Origin: Pelagerythrobacter aerophilus
GTDB lineage: Bacteria > Pseudomonadota > Alphaproteobacteria > Sphingomonadales > Sphingomonadaceae
DNA length: 64,000 nt
Assembly: GCF_003581645.1 (NCBI RefSeq)
Contig: NZ_QXFK01000016.1
Location: 310,001 to 374,000, forward strand
Direction: 5' to 3'
In this document: one piece after another, positions 23,968-33,370 of the stretch
How positions within the stretch are numbered: position 1 is the first letter of the stretch
Layout of the letters: each line of letters begins with the position of its first letter
Position numbers and translations under genes: made by a program
Notes under the pieces: generated by a model
Told to the model about the DNA's origin: nothing
Database searches by the model: none
The model's input: the letters and a program-made list of their open reading frames with translations, nothing else

Positions 23968-26570
23968 AGGTCGGTTCCTTCTGACGGGGCCGCGACATCG
24001 AACGCGATCGGATCCTCGATCCGGTGAATGCCGACGATGTCGGGCGGGATGATGAGCGTTGTCTCGAGTGTGGTATCGCCAAGGCGGATCGTGAGCTCGT
24101 AAGTCTCACCGGCCATGGCTCCTTCGAGGAAAAAGCGCCCTCCGGCGTTGGTGAATAGTTGCAGTGACCGCTCGTCGGGTTCTGCCTTGACGCGCCGCGC
24201 TTCGCCCGTGGCGAATGCCAGGGGCGTGCCGCCGCGGCCCACCAGCGTACCGACGGCGGAGACATTGGAGCCGCTGCCGACCTGGAGCCGATACCCGCTG
24301 CGGTACCCCGGCCGGATAGCGAACACCTGACCATCCAGGGACGTGCCAGCAGGCGCTTCCGGCGCATCCACTTCGAGTGTGCGGTTGAAGTAGGGCGGCA
24401 AGGACGGGACCACCGCGGGTCCGAGGGCGCCGCTGTAGGCGGAGTAGAGCGTCTTGGTCGAGCCGAAGCCGCGGCGAGGCTCGACCGCGATGCGGTAGTC
24501 GGCCGCCCGTTCGTCGACAGAGACGATGGCAAAGCTGTTGCTGATCGGCCTGCCCACAGCGAACGCGCCGTCCGCCATCACCAGCGATGTGCCGAACGTG
24601 AAGCCGGTGTGGAGCTCGCGCTGGCCGCCATCGGAGGCTGCGCGCACCTGCTCGATGCCGGCTTCGAACCGGTTGCCGATGTAGTTCAGGCGCGCGTATT
24701 GCCGGTCGTAGTCGTCGCGTCTTTCCGCGCCGGCGCTGAAGCCCATCGCGCCCACGCCCAGGGAAGCCAGACGATTGTATTCGACACGCGCTGCATTGTC
24801 CTCGCTTGTGTAGCTCGCGCTTGCCGTTCCTTTCCCAATCGGCATCGAGAGGGAGGCGCGCACCACAAGCCCCTTTCTTTCCGTATCCTTTTGATACTCC
24901 GCCCCAAATGCGACCGACCCGAACCCGAACTGGCGTGAAAGGGAGCCGCCAAAGTAGTACCGTTCACCGAACTCGCGCGCGTCGTCGTAACCGCCGTAAA
25001 GTTGGGCGCGCGTAACGGGTGAGATCATCTGGCCAATACGTGCCTGTGCCGACATGCGCATGATGGAACTGCCGAACAGCTGGTTGAGCGTCCGATAGTC
25101 TCGTCCCGACACGATGACCTGAGCGTCGATGGCTCGACCGCGTACGGGGTCGGAGTCCCTCCACGCGTACTGAAGAGAGGCGCGCGAACTGTCGAGCGAC
25201 GGGGCGCGGACATTGGTGGCTGCGTTGATTGCGAGCGAACCGACAGGCGAGGCCCAGATGACTTCGCCTCCTACGGTGTCGAAGTGCTCGTCGCCTTCCC
25301 AGTTCAGGCCGGCGGTGAGCGTGGGAGTGAGGCCTTTGCGAACATAAGCCAGCACGTTGTAATTGCCATCGTCGTACGTGCGTATGCCGTTCTCGTCACG
25401 GTAGGGAAAGCCGACGTTCACCGCGAAATCGACCAGGCCCGGTTCGAGCAACTCGATATCGTAGAATGCCGGAAACAAGAGAATTTCGGTGCGCCCGCTG
25501 GCGTACGTGATGCGCAACTCGATATCGTTGGCGGCAGACGGCACGAGAGGCAGATCGCGCAGGTTGTATCGTCCCGCGCCCAAGGTGAACGTGCGCACGG
25601 GCGCGCCGTTGAGGACGACTTCGACGCGGGCGGGCTCGTCGAGTTGGAAGCCCTGTTCGGCGGTTGGCCGGATATTGCGATAGGGATCGATGGGAAATTC
25701 GCGGAATACGGCCAACCCGCCAATCCTCGGCGCCAGCTGATAGGGGCGTCTGGCGACGCTGAGGTCGCCTGCCTCGAAGCGGATCAAATTCTCAAGATCG
25801 TCGTACGTCAGCCGCACATCGCGCCGGCTGAACTCCCGGTCCCGGCGCTCGTCATAGCGGAACCGTGCCTGGGCAGCGAGACCCATGACGTTGGCGCCGA
25901 CGTCTATGTCGGAGGCAAATCCGCTGAACCCTTTGTCACGGTTCGTGGAATCCTCGATCAGATCGATCCCGGCGCGCGCCGAGATATAGGCCGAGACGTC
26001 CGCCTGCGGCACGTACTCCAGGTTTGCGCGGCGTCTCGCTCCGCGCAGCAACAGGTCACGGGCGGTCCGCTGCTCGGGCGGTATCGTGATGCGCAGGACG
26101 AGCTGCCCCGGATCAAAGTGCACTGCGAAACCGAGATCGCGCAGATCCGAGAAGCGCACCACCGGCTGCTGCGCGAGGTTCTGGAGACGTGCGGCAGTGT
26201 CGCTCAGGGCGACCGGGATCAAGGCTGCCCGCAAGAGAGCCGTGGCCACGGTGCCGTCATTCGCGGGGCCCGGCGTTATCTCATACTCGCCGACATTCAC
26301 CTGATCGACGATCACGCTGTAGTTGCCTGCGGCGAGGGGTGGGCGCTCCTTGCCGAAGACCTGGCGGAACAAGGCGTCGGCATCCATCTCTGCCGGGTCT
26401 GCGGCGCTGGGCGGAGAGGTAGGGGGTACGACGTCTCCTGAAGAAGATGCAGCTTCCTGGCCGTCCGCTGGTGCCGGCGGGGAAGGGGCGTCTCCCTGTG
26501 CGAGCGAAGGCTGTGCGTAGAGCGCGCCGATCACGATCAACCGGAAAATTGCGGGAGGAGCGGACCGCAT
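23964..26570 (-). CDS. Fimbrial outer-membrane usher protein
   Basis: This 868-residue usher of the chaperone-usher pathway forms the outer-membrane pore through which fimbrial subunits are added. It has a signal peptide (about residues 1-24, ending SLAQ), an N-terminal periplasmic domain, and a plug and barrel region with the usher hallmark segments YRNIRPTAEQGF and VNVGFPYRDE. The C-terminal domains include GRGGTPLAFATGEAR and RFFLEGAMAGETYEL. The length fits the SCPU-type usher group. The gene follows the chaperone by 13 bases and overlaps the tip-protein gene, so the three are co-expressed. Confidence 0.93.
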   Translation of the reverse strand: MRSAPPAIFRLIVIGALYAQPSLAQGDAPSPPAPADGQEAASSSGDVVPPTSPPSAADPAEMDADALFRQVFGKERPPLAAGNYSVIVDQVNVGEYEITPGPANDGTVATALLRAALIPVALSDTAARLQNLAQQPVVRFSDLRDLGFAVHFDPGQLVLRITIPPEQRTARDLLLRGARRRANLEYVPQADVSAYISARAGIDLIEDSTNRDKGFSGFASDIDVGANVMGLAAQARFRYDERRDREFSRRDVRLTYDDLENLIRFEAGDLSVARRPYQLAPRIGGLAVFREFPIDPYRNIRPTAEQGFQLDEPARVEVVLNGAPVRTFTLGAGRYNLRDLPLVPSAANDIELRITYASGRTEILLFPAFYDIELLEPGLVDFAVNVGFPYRDENGIRTYDDGNYNVLAYVRKGLTPTLTAGLNWEGDEHFDTVGGEVIWASPVGSLAINAATNVRAPSLDSSRASLQYAWRDSDPVRGRAIDAQVIVSGRDYRTLNQLFGSSIMRMSAQARIGQMISPVTRAQLYGGYDDAREFGERYYFGGSLSRQFGFGSVAFGAEYQKDTERKGLVVRASLSMPIGKGTASASYTSEDNAARVEYNRLASLGVGAMGFSAGAERRDDYDRQYARLNYIGNRFEAGIEQVRAASDGGQRELHTGFTFGTSLVMADGAFAVGRPISNSFAIVSVDERAADYRIAVEPRRGFGSTKTLYSAYSGALGPAVVPSLPPYFNRTLEVDAPEAPAGTSLDGQVFAIRPGYRSGYRLQVGSGSNVSAVGTLVGRGGTPLAFATGEARRVKAEPDERSLQLFTNAGGRFFLEGAMAGETYELTIRLGDTTLETTLIIPPDIVGIHRIEDPIAFDVAAPSEGTDL

Positions 26571-26583
26571 CGGCGCGCACCGA

Positions 26584-27345
26584 TCACTGAAGGACGACGT
26601 AGCGAGTGTCCAGTTCGCCGGTCAGCGGGCCGGAGGACAGGCCGGGCGGAGCGGCGATCCGGACGACCCGCTCAGCGCCCGGAAGGACATTGAGGGCATC
26701 GAGCGGCTGAACCTGCTCGCCCGAAAGAACCATGGATTCGCCCGAGGCGCCCCTGATCGTGACCCGTGGGGTCTCCAGAATAGCGCGCATCGTACCCTCG
26801 GAAGCTATGCGCAGCTCCAGTTGCTCGGATCCATCCTCGCCGGTTACGCGCGTGATCGAGATGAGGCGGGCGGCTGGCTCCGCATTGCTGGGCATAACGT
26901 AGAGCGCAGCTTCGTAGCGGTAGCGAACGGTGATATCGGCGTTGCTGCCGGCCTCGATCTCCTGCGTGAGCTTGATCGGCAATTGCTCGGTTACGATGCG
27001 ATACGCCAATTCGCGCGCAGGCGCAGGATCGCCGACCCATTGCACCTTGAAGCTTTGGCTCGTCCGCGGCGGTATTACCATCTGCGGAGGATAGATCAGC
27101 AGATCCTCGTCCTCGGGCGTGAGAGTGTCCTCACCATTGGGCATCTGCTGGCGCCGATATGCGCGCACCTCGATGGCGATTGGAACCTCATGCGAATTCG
27201 TAATGACGAGGGTCTGGCCCGATCCGGCGCCTGTCGGCGACAACTGTACCACGATCGGCCTGAGGTCGTAGGCCGCGGCGGGCGCGGACCAGATCAGTGC
27301 GGCAAGCGTCAGGAGCGCTGCAAGCCTTTTACGCATCGATGTCAT
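26584..27345 (-). CDS. Fimbrial periplasmic chaperone (PapD-like)
   Basis: This 253-residue periplasmic chaperone with two Ig-like domains has a signal peptide (MTSMRKRLAALLTLAALIWS, then APAAA-YDL). The family strand motif YPPQMVIPPRTSQSFKVQWVG lies near residues 90-110 (the first half is YPPQMVIPPRT). It binds subunits released into the periplasm, completes their folds by donor-strand complementation and delivers them to the usher. I chose the ATG at 27345; another ATG at 27336 is in frame and equally possible. A strong hairpin separates it from the pilin gene, so it is likely made at a lower level than the pilin. Confidence 0.9.
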   Translation of the reverse strand: MTSMRKRLAALLTLAALIWSAPAAAYDLRPIVVQLSPTGAGSGQTLVITNSHEVPIAIEVRAYRRQQMPNGEDTLTPEDEDLLIYPPQMVIPPRTSQSFKVQWVGDPAPARELAYRIVTEQLPIKLTQEIEAGSNADITVRYRYEAALYVMPSNAEPAARLISITRVTGEDGSEQLELRIASEGTMRAILETPRVTIRGASGESMVLSGEQVQPLDALNVLPGAERVVRIAAPPGLSSGPLTGELDTRYVVLQ

Positions 27346-27381
27346 CCCCGGACTCCCGCGTGACGAGCAAGAGAAAAGAAT

Positions 27382-27408
27382 GACCGGGAGGGTTTTGCCC
27401 TCCCGGTC
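27382..27408 (-). terminator. Attenuating terminator between pilin and chaperone genes
   Basis: GACCGGGAGGG (27382-27392) and its perfect complement (27398-27408) form an eleven-base stem with a five-base loop. On the minus strand it is followed by ATTCTTTTCTCTT, an interrupted T-run. It lies 23 bases after the pilin stop and 37 before the chaperone start, so partial termination would make pilin mRNA exceed chaperone-usher mRNA. Confidence 0.75.
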
Positions 27409-27431
27409 GTGGCCCACGAAGGGCCAGGGGG

Positions 27432-27959
27432 TCAGTAGTTCGCGGCGAGCGTGATGGTCAGTTCATCCTCGTACGTACCGGCCACCGCGTATTCGGACAG
27501 CGAGTCGAACGAAAGGTCGAGGTTGCCCGTGCGGGTCCCTCCGTTCGTGAGGATGTTCTGCCAGTCATTGTTCGTCACGATCACGACAGGCGTGGCTTGC
27601 ATCGACGCGGAGTTGGTCGTCGTCGCGCCGATTCCCAGACCGAGGAAGCTCGCTTCGACGTCGTAGTCGATAAGAACGGCGCCCGAGCTCTCGTTATGGC
27701 GCATGCCGCCGTTCAGCGATTGCAGCGACACGGTGTAAGGCGAGTTGCACGAGTAGAGGATCGTGAGCACGCCCTGGTTGCCGGTGTCGAGCATGTCGAC
27801 ATTGTAGCTGCCGCTGCCTTCGGGAACGAGCTCGCAGTTGCTCGCGACCGACCCGGAAAGCGCCACGGTGTAGGATTCCGAATCCTGCGCCATGGCGGGG
27901 GTTGCAGCGAACAGGGCGGGGACGGCGACGCAGGCGGCGAGTTTAGCAAACGTCTTCAT
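27432..27959 (-). CDS. Spore coat protein U-type major fimbrial subunit
   Basis: The 175-residue secreted subunit has a signal peptide (MKTFAKLAACVAVPALFAAT, cleaved after AMA) and one spore-coat-U domain. Two cysteines (ASNCELVPEGSG and LYSCNSPYTVSL) match the family's disulfide. The C-terminal strand GTYEDELTITLAANY has the alternating pattern used for donor-strand exchange. I chose the ATG at 27959; the frame is open to 27986. As first gene and shortest subunit it is probably the shaft subunit of the fimbria. The leader upstream contains a palindrome at 28002-28018. Confidence 0.9.
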   Translation of the reverse strand: MKTFAKLAACVAVPALFAATPAMAQDSESYTVALSGSVASNCELVPEGSGSYNVDMLDTGNQGVLTILYSCNSPYTVSLQSLNGGMRHNESSGAVLIDYDVEASFLGLGIGATTTNSASMQATPVVIVTNNDWQNILTNGGTRTGNLDLSFDSLSEYAVAGTYEDELTITLAANY

Positions 27960-28556
27960 GGTAGGTTCTCCAACTAGCTGTTGCACACTATGGAGAGTCC
28001 CCGCCGTCGACGACGGCGACCTCGTGCTCCTCCCGCCCGGCAGGCGGGTTTGGGACGATCATCCGAGGACGAGGATTGCTCCGCCTCAAGCATAGGCAAA
28101 GCTTTAACCACGACGAGCGGGCAAAGGACTCCGACTCGCGTCGTATGAGACCCGGCGCGTACACTTGTTGTGATGTCAAGAGCACCAATCGAGGCAGTTG
28201 GCGCGATTAAGATGTTAGTTTTATCTTTAGCGTGTGATTTACGCTTTTGTTCGCGAAATCACCTTGCTAGAAGGAGGGTGTTAGCTTTGGTTGCTTGACG
28301 GCGTTTAACGCGCCTGTCCAGCAAGGTGCTTTTGCAGTTGCCGCGGTGTGTCGACAATGACTGCGAGACACATGGCGGGGGTTGGAAAGCCCATGCCGTC
28401 CCGGAGCGGAACGCGTCCGTTCGCGAGAGTTTCGCTGTAGCCGTGGGCGGGTTTAGAAAAAAACGAGAACCCAAACGGGTCGCATTCGATGGGGGCAGTT
28501 GAGCTAGGCAGCTTGCTGAACCCCGATGTGGATGTTTGATGCCAACGGGGGTTAGC
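27960..28556. other. Long divergent intergenic region of the fimbrial locus
   Basis: This 597-base region separates the minus-strand fimbrial operon from the LuxR-type gene. The stretch 28190-28260 is much richer in A+T than its surroundings (TTAGTTTTATCTTTAG) and is the likely promoter area. CGCCGTCG (28002-28009) and CGACGGCG (28011-28018) form an inverted repeat in the pilin leader. ACCTTGCT (28261-28268) pairs with AGCAAGGT (28320-28327). I see no gene here. Confidence 0.5.
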
Positions 28557-29210
28557 ATGTCTCAAGCTCTCAGGGTGCTTCTCGTTTGCCCGACTGGGCT
28601 CCTGCGTGAAACTATCGTCGACGGCCTCGAGGGATCGGTCCGGGAGGTTCGGTGCGTCGATACTCTGCGTGAACTTGTTCCCGAAACCGACGTGGGGTTC
28701 GATGTCGGCCTCTATGTTGCTCCCGAAACGCGCGGTGTCCTTGCCGCGCAGGATGCGGACCTGCTCAAGGGAGTGGGCGCGCACAACTGGCTGGTGTTGA
28801 GCGATCAGCGGGATAACCCCATCTACACGCGGTTGATGCGCGATCAGATGCCGGCTTGCGCCGTGCCGCTCGAGGTGTCGCGCCGTGAACTGCCGCACCT
28901 GGTGGTTCTTGCGACCCGCAGCAGGCGCTTCTGCATCCGTGCGCACTGCGATGCGTGCCCGTCATCCCCCGTGCAAAGCACCGTCGGTGCAACGCTCAAC
29001 GACCAGCAGTGGCAGCTCATGCGCTACCTGTCGGAAGGTCTGTCCAACAAGGAGATTGCACGGATCGAGCGCTGCACGGAAAGCAATGTCAAAGTTCGCG
29101 TGCGCGGGCTTCTCGACCGAATTCACGTGACCAACCGAACGCAGGCTGCGGTAATGGCGGCACGCGCAGGCCTCAGCTACGACCGCCGGCAAGGCAGCCA
29201 AGCTTACTAG
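28557..29210 (+). CDS. LuxR-type response-regulator-like transcription factor
   Basis: This 217-residue protein has an N-terminal domain (about 1-130) shaped like a receiver (LRVLLVCPTGLLRETIVDGL) but without the clear aspartate trio, so phosphorylation is doubtful. The C-terminal LuxR HTH (about 145-205) has LMRYLSEGLSNKEIARIERC and TESNVKVRVRGLLDRIHVTN. Cysteines cluster between the domains (FCIRAHCDAC), which might sense redox state or bind metal. I chose the ATG at 28557, with a G-rich Shine-Dalgarno; an ATG at 28536 is in frame. It is divergent from the fimbrial operon and is its probable regulator, an arrangement common for SCPU fimbriae. Confidence 0.85.
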   Translation: MSQALRVLLVCPTGLLRETIVDGLEGSVREVRCVDTLRELVPETDVGFDVGLYVAPETRGVLAAQDADLLKGVGAHNWLVLSDQRDNPIYTRLMRDQMPACAVPLEVSRRELPHLVVLATRSRRFCIRAHCDACPSSPVQSTVGATLNDQQWQLMRYLSEGLSNKEIARIERCTESNVKVRVRGLLDRIHVTNRTQAAVMAARAGLSYDRRQGSQAY

Positions 29211-29582
29211 GTTTCGTGGACAGTTTGAAAGTTGTCGAGACGACCGAGCTGCCACCGTCGCTGAAGATCAGCCCGTAGCTATTTCCGACCTCGCTGAAGG
29301 ACACGAGAGCGTCAGGACATTCGACAGCTCCGCCGGACTAATCGGAACGTCTCCTTTGGAGCGCAAAGAGTGATAAGCCATCCCCTTTGGCAGACGCTAC
29401 CGTCAGCTTGCTCCCGTTCCTCGCGGTGCAGCCCCACAGCTTCTGACTCTGAAACCCGCTACAGATTCAGCGTCCTTCGCGTGGCGCACTCGTCTCGCGA
29501 CATGTTCGCGCTCAAACCTGGAATGCCGGTCGTTCTTTGAACAGAGGCGATCTTTGCGCATCCGGTAAAGTTTTCCCAAGAT
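29211..29582. other. Intergenic region with a possible decayed minus-strand gene
   Basis: No intact gene is visible in 372 bases. One minus-strand frame reads without a stop from 29466 to 29341 (SKLTVASAKGDGLSLFALQR), meets a TAG at 29340-29338, and continues in the same frame to about 29218 (VSFSEVGNSYGLIFSDGGSS). The two parts look protein-like and may be one gene with an in-frame stop. The plus-strand end holds the weak Shine-Dalgarno of the next gene. Confidence 0.3.
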
Positions 29583-31379
29583 ATGGATGCGAGAATACTC
29601 GCCATGGCATCGGTGGGGAATTGCCCGATCCGTGTGTGGGTTCGGTTGCTGCTTGCGCTAACGGGCGCGGTAGCCCTCTGCGGTCCGGCTCCGGCCGGCG
29701 CGGCCACGCTGCGCATCAATGAATCGATGTGTCATGCCGTGAGCGATCTCGGCAAGGGCGATGCCGAGATTAACGCTCTCCGCTATGTCTGCGCCGGAAG
29801 CCCCGACGATTATCAGCAGCGCAGTCTATGGCTCCGCACCGATTTGCGGCAGATCGGGGTTGGGCGCGGAGGGGCGGCGTTGATGGTTCATCATTCGCGC
29901 TTCGACCGGCTTGCCGTCGCCTTTTCCTATGCGGACGGGACGGTGCGCTGGCAGCAGGTGCGCCACGGAAACTATGGATTGCACTGGCGCACCGGCGGTC
30001 AGATCGTGTTCGAGGCCCCGGAGCGCTCGGTGCCTCTCATAGCGGTGACGATGCGCTTCGATCGGCTGGCTAGCCACGAACTGGTGCGTGCGCATTTGCT
30101 TTCGAGAGATCAGAGCGGCTTGCGATCGGCGGGCATGGCCGCCGTCGTAGGCGCCGCGCTCACACTTCTCCTCGTCAGCTGCATCTACAGTCTGTCGCTC
30201 GCCATCGCCGTCCGCCGCCAGTATTTGGCTTGGCAAGCGGCGTGGGCGGCCGCGATGCTCTTATGGGGCGGACTGTGGTCGCAGGTTCACCTTGCCTTGC
30301 TTCCCTCGATGGCAGGCACGGTTTCGGCGCGGATATGCACCTTTCTCGCCTGCCTTGCTATTGCGTTGGCGACGGCGAGCGCGGTGACCGGGCTCGACCG
30401 CAGCGGGATTTCGCGCCGCATCAGAGTTGCCACCTTAGGCCTCGGTTTAACCGTTGGCGTCGCCGGCATTCCGCTCGCATTGATGCAGAGCGGCGATATC
30501 GACCGCTGGGCGGATCTTCTCGGCCTGGTCATCTTGGGCGATCTTGTTGCGGTGGCAAGCTGCCTGCTCTGGGCTTGGCGGCGGGGTTCTCCCGAGGCGC
30601 GCGATTTTGCAGCGTCTTGGGGACTGCCGATGGCGATCCTCGCCTTTATCAATCTGGTCGATGTCGATGACAACTTCTGGGGCGGCGGGTCGAAGCTTCT
30701 GATCCTGGTTGCCGCGACCTGGCAAGCGCTCTGGCTTTCCGCTGCGGCGACGCGCCGCCTGGCACACCTGCGCATCGAGCGTGACCGCGCCCGCGCGGCC
30801 GAGGCGCAAGCGCGGGAGTTGGCGGGGCGCGACCCGTTGACGGGTCTTTCCAACCGTCGCGGTTTCATCGAAAACGTAACGTCGTTGCTCGACCGGGCGC
30901 GATCGGATCGATTGCCGGCAGCGTTGCTCGTCGTCGATATCGATCGCTTCAAGTCGATCAACGACATCTACGGCCATGAGGCGGGCGACAAAGTGCTATG
31001 CACAATCGCGCATCGCCTCGCACAGTGGGAAGGTCCAGCCTGTGCCGCGGCCCGCCTGGGCGGCGAGGAATTCGGAGTGCTCGCGATCGGGATGGAAGGG
31101 GTTGCACTGGATCGGTTTGCGGAAAGCATGCGTCGCGAAATCGCTGCCTGCGATCACAGCGAGACGATTGGCGACAGGCTCGTCACGGTCAGTGTCGGCG
31201 TCGCCGAAGTGCAGCCCGCCTGTGACTTTCAGCGGCTGTACCGCATCGCGGACCACGCGTTATATGAAGCGAAACATGCTGGCCGTGACCAGGTCGTGCT
31301 GCAACGCTTCGCCAGCGGCGTTGGCTCAACCTCCGACTATCCGATGGAAGATCTTCGCCTCGCCGGCACCGCCCGCTGA
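29583..31379 (+). CDS. Diguanylate cyclase with 7TM sensor module
   Basis: The 598-residue protein has an N-terminal signal or membrane segment (about 20-42) and a periplasmic region of about 140 residues (CHAVSDLGKGDAEINAL). A seven-helix-type membrane block (about 180-395) and a short linker (RRLAHLRIERDRARAAEAQA) follow. The C-terminal GGDEF domain has GRDPLTGLSNRRGF near 414 and the active site RLGGEEF near 491. It resembles 7TMR-DISM sensors fused to diguanylate cyclases. The usual RxxD inhibitory site is absent. It should raise cyclic di-GMP in response to an external signal. Together with the cyclase at 20.4 kb it flanks the fimbrial operon, which fits surface-attachment control. Confidence 0.9.
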   Translation: MDARILAMASVGNCPIRVWVRLLLALTGAVALCGPAPAGAATLRINESMCHAVSDLGKGDAEINALRYVCAGSPDDYQQRSLWLRTDLRQIGVGRGGAALMVHHSRFDRLAVAFSYADGTVRWQQVRHGNYGLHWRTGGQIVFEAPERSVPLIAVTMRFDRLASHELVRAHLLSRDQSGLRSAGMAAVVGAALTLLLVSCIYSLSLAIAVRRQYLAWQAAWAAAMLLWGGLWSQVHLALLPSMAGTVSARICTFLACLAIALATASAVTGLDRSGISRRIRVATLGLGLTVGVAGIPLALMQSGDIDRWADLLGLVILGDLVAVASCLLWAWRRGSPEARDFAASWGLPMAILAFINLVDVDDNFWGGGSKLLILVAATWQALWLSAAATRRLAHLRIERDRARAAEAQARELAGRDPLTGLSNRRGFIENVTSLLDRARSDRLPAALLVVDIDRFKSINDIYGHEAGDKVLCTIAHRLAQWEGPACAAARLGGEEFGVLAIGMEGVALDRFAESMRREIAACDHSETIGDRLVTVSVGVAEVQPACDFQRLYRIADHALYEAKHAGRDQVVLQRFASGVGSTSDYPMEDLRLAGTAR

Positions 31380-31489
31380 ATTCCTGGCAGTGGGGATCTG
31401 CCGGCAGACCTGTCCCTCAATGAGGTGACGAACAAGTCTGTTGCAAATCGGCTGGCACTTGCGAGAACGCTCCGCAACGGAGGATCATC

Positions 31490-33370
31490 ATGAAGCTCAG
31501 ATCAATCTTGCTTGTTGCGACTGCGGGACTTGCCGGCTGCACCGTGCCGTCGGACCGGATCGCGTCCGCGCCGGCGTCGCCCGGCGCCGCTGCTGCCCCG
31601 GCATCAGGTCTCCCGGCCAGCTCTGCGCCCACACAGGCGTCCGAGGATGCGCGGCTGCTGGCCTTGGTCGATGCGGCCTTCGACGAGGCCGTGGCGCGCA
31701 GCCCCGAGGCGCTCACCAGCCTTGGCATCAAGCAGGATTACGGACGTCTTGACGACCACACCGATGCGCACCGCCTTGGGGACGTAGCCCTCGCCGAAGC
31801 GCACCTGGCGCGCATCAAGAAAGAAGTCGACTATGAGGCGCTCAGCCCCGAAGGCCAGCTCACTTACGACTTGTTCGAGCGGGAAGTGGAGCGTGACCGG
31901 CGCAATCTCGAATGGCGCTGGCACAATTTCATCTTCTCAACCAATGGCAGTCCCGCAGGTGAGATTCCGGCCTTTCTGATCAACCAGCACCGGATCGACA
32001 CCGTAGCCGATGCCGAAGCATATGTGTCGCGGCTGCGCGAAGTCGAGCGAGTGATGTCGGAGGTCTCGTCGAATATCCGCACGCAGGCGGACAAAGGTAT
32101 CGTGCCGCCCAAGTTCGTGTTCGCCCCGGTTCGCGCCGATGCCCAGAAGGTGCTGGAAGGCGCGCCTTTCGAAGACGGCCCTCCCAGCACACTGCTTGCC
32201 GACTTTACCACCAAAGTCGAAGCGCTCTCGGCTCCGCCTGAAGAGAAGGCGCGGCTGATCGCTGCCGCGCGCGAAGCGCTGACCGGCCCATTCAGGCGCG
32301 GCTATGACATTTTCTTCGCTGCGATGGATGCGGTCGAGCCGCAGGCGACCAGCAATGACGGCGCCTGGCGGTTACCTCGCGGCGACGAGTACTATGCGAA
32401 CAATCTGCGTAACTCGACCACGACCGAGCTGACGGCCGATCAGATTCACCAGATTGGTCTCGACGAGGTCGAACGGATCCATGGCGAGATGGAGGCGATC
32501 ATGGCGCGGGTCGGCTTCGAAGGCACGCTCCAGCAGTTCTTCCAGCACATCAAGACTGGGGAGGAGTTCAAGTATCCGAACACCGAGGCAGGCCGCGAGC
32601 AATATCTTCAGGATGCGCGTGGCTTCATCGCCCAGGTGATGGATAAGGCCCCGGAGTACTTTCACCGTCTGCCCGAAGCGGAACTGGAGGTTCGCGCGGT
32701 GGAGGAGTGGCGCGAGGCCACCGCCTCGGTCGCGTTCTACAACCGGCCCGCGCCGGACGGTTCGCGGCCCGGCATCTATTATGTGAATCTTGCTGACATG
32801 ACCCAGGTGCTCAAACCCCAGATCGAAGGCATCAGCTATCACGAGGGGGCGCCGGGGCATCACTTCCAGATCGCCCGCGCGATGGAGATGGAGGGGCTAC
32901 CCAAGTTTCGTCGCTTCGGCTTCTATGGAGCCTACATCGAGGGTTGGGGGCTCTATGCCGAGCGACTGGGCCGTGAGATGGGATTCTATCAGGACCCTTA
33001 TTCCGAGTTCGGCCATCTCAGCTTGGAGCTCTGGCGCGCCGTTCGGCTGGTGACCGACACCGGGCTTCACGCCAAGCGCTGGTCGCGCGAGGACGCGATC
33101 CGCTACTTCCAGGAGAACTCCCTCCTGTCGGAACGCGACATCGTCAAGGAGGTCGAGCGCTACATCAACTGGCCCGGTCAGGCGACCAGCTACAAGATAG
33201 GGCAGCTGAAGATCCTCGAACTGCGCCGCAAGGCGGAGCGAGCGCTGGGCGACAGGTTCGACGTTCGTGATTTTCACGAGGTTGTGCTGGGTAGCGGCCC
33301 GCTGCCGCTCGATGTGCTGGAGGAGCGGATCGACGCTTACATCGCGAGTTTGCAGACCGGACGGAGGTAG
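31490..33370 (+). CDS. DUF885 family lipoprotein (putative metallohydrolase)
   Basis: This 626-residue protein has a lipoprotein signal (lipobox LAGC at about residues 14-17) and a proline/alanine-rich linker to about residue 45, followed by the DUF885 domain. The motif HEGAPGHHFQ (about residue 449) matches the zinc-site pattern of this family, which is related to M32-like peptidases, and EGWGLYAERLG lies shortly after. GGAGG lies six bases before the ATG. Members are presumed periplasmic or surface peptidases or hydrolases; none is firmly tied to one substrate. The gene stands alone in its direction. Confidence 0.9.
   Translation: MKLRSILLVATAGLAGCTVPSDRIASAPASPGAAAAPASGLPASSAPTQASEDARLLALVDAAFDEAVARSPEALTSLGIKQDYGRLDDHTDAHRLGDVALAEAHLARIKKEVDYEALSPEGQLTYDLFEREVERDRRNLEWRWHNFIFSTNGSPAGEIPAFLINQHRIDTVADAEAYVSRLREVERVMSEVSSNIRTQADKGIVPPKFVFAPVRADAQKVLEGAPFEDGPPSTLLADFTTKVEALSAPPEEKARLIAAAREALTGPFRRGYDIFFAAMDAVEPQATSNDGAWRLPRGDEYYANNLRNSTTTELTADQIHQIGLDEVERIHGEMEAIMARVGFEGTLQQFFQHIKTGEEFKYPNTEAGREQYLQDARGFIAQVMDKAPEYFHRLPEAELEVRAVEEWREATASVAFYNRPAPDGSRPGIYYVNLADMTQVLKPQIEGISYHEGAPGHHFQIARAMEMEGLPKFRRFGFYGAYIEGWGLYAERLGREMGFYQDPYSEFGHLSLELWRAVRLVTDTGLHAKRWSREDAIRYFQENSLLSERDIVKEVERYINWPGQATSYKIGQLKILELRRKAERALGDRFDVRDFHEVVLGSGPLPLDVLEERIDAYIASLQTGRR

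Noticed and set aside
25284-26441. 385-codon plus-strand open frame
   Set aside because: Antisense to the usher gene; no signal or domain, and the usher is complete.
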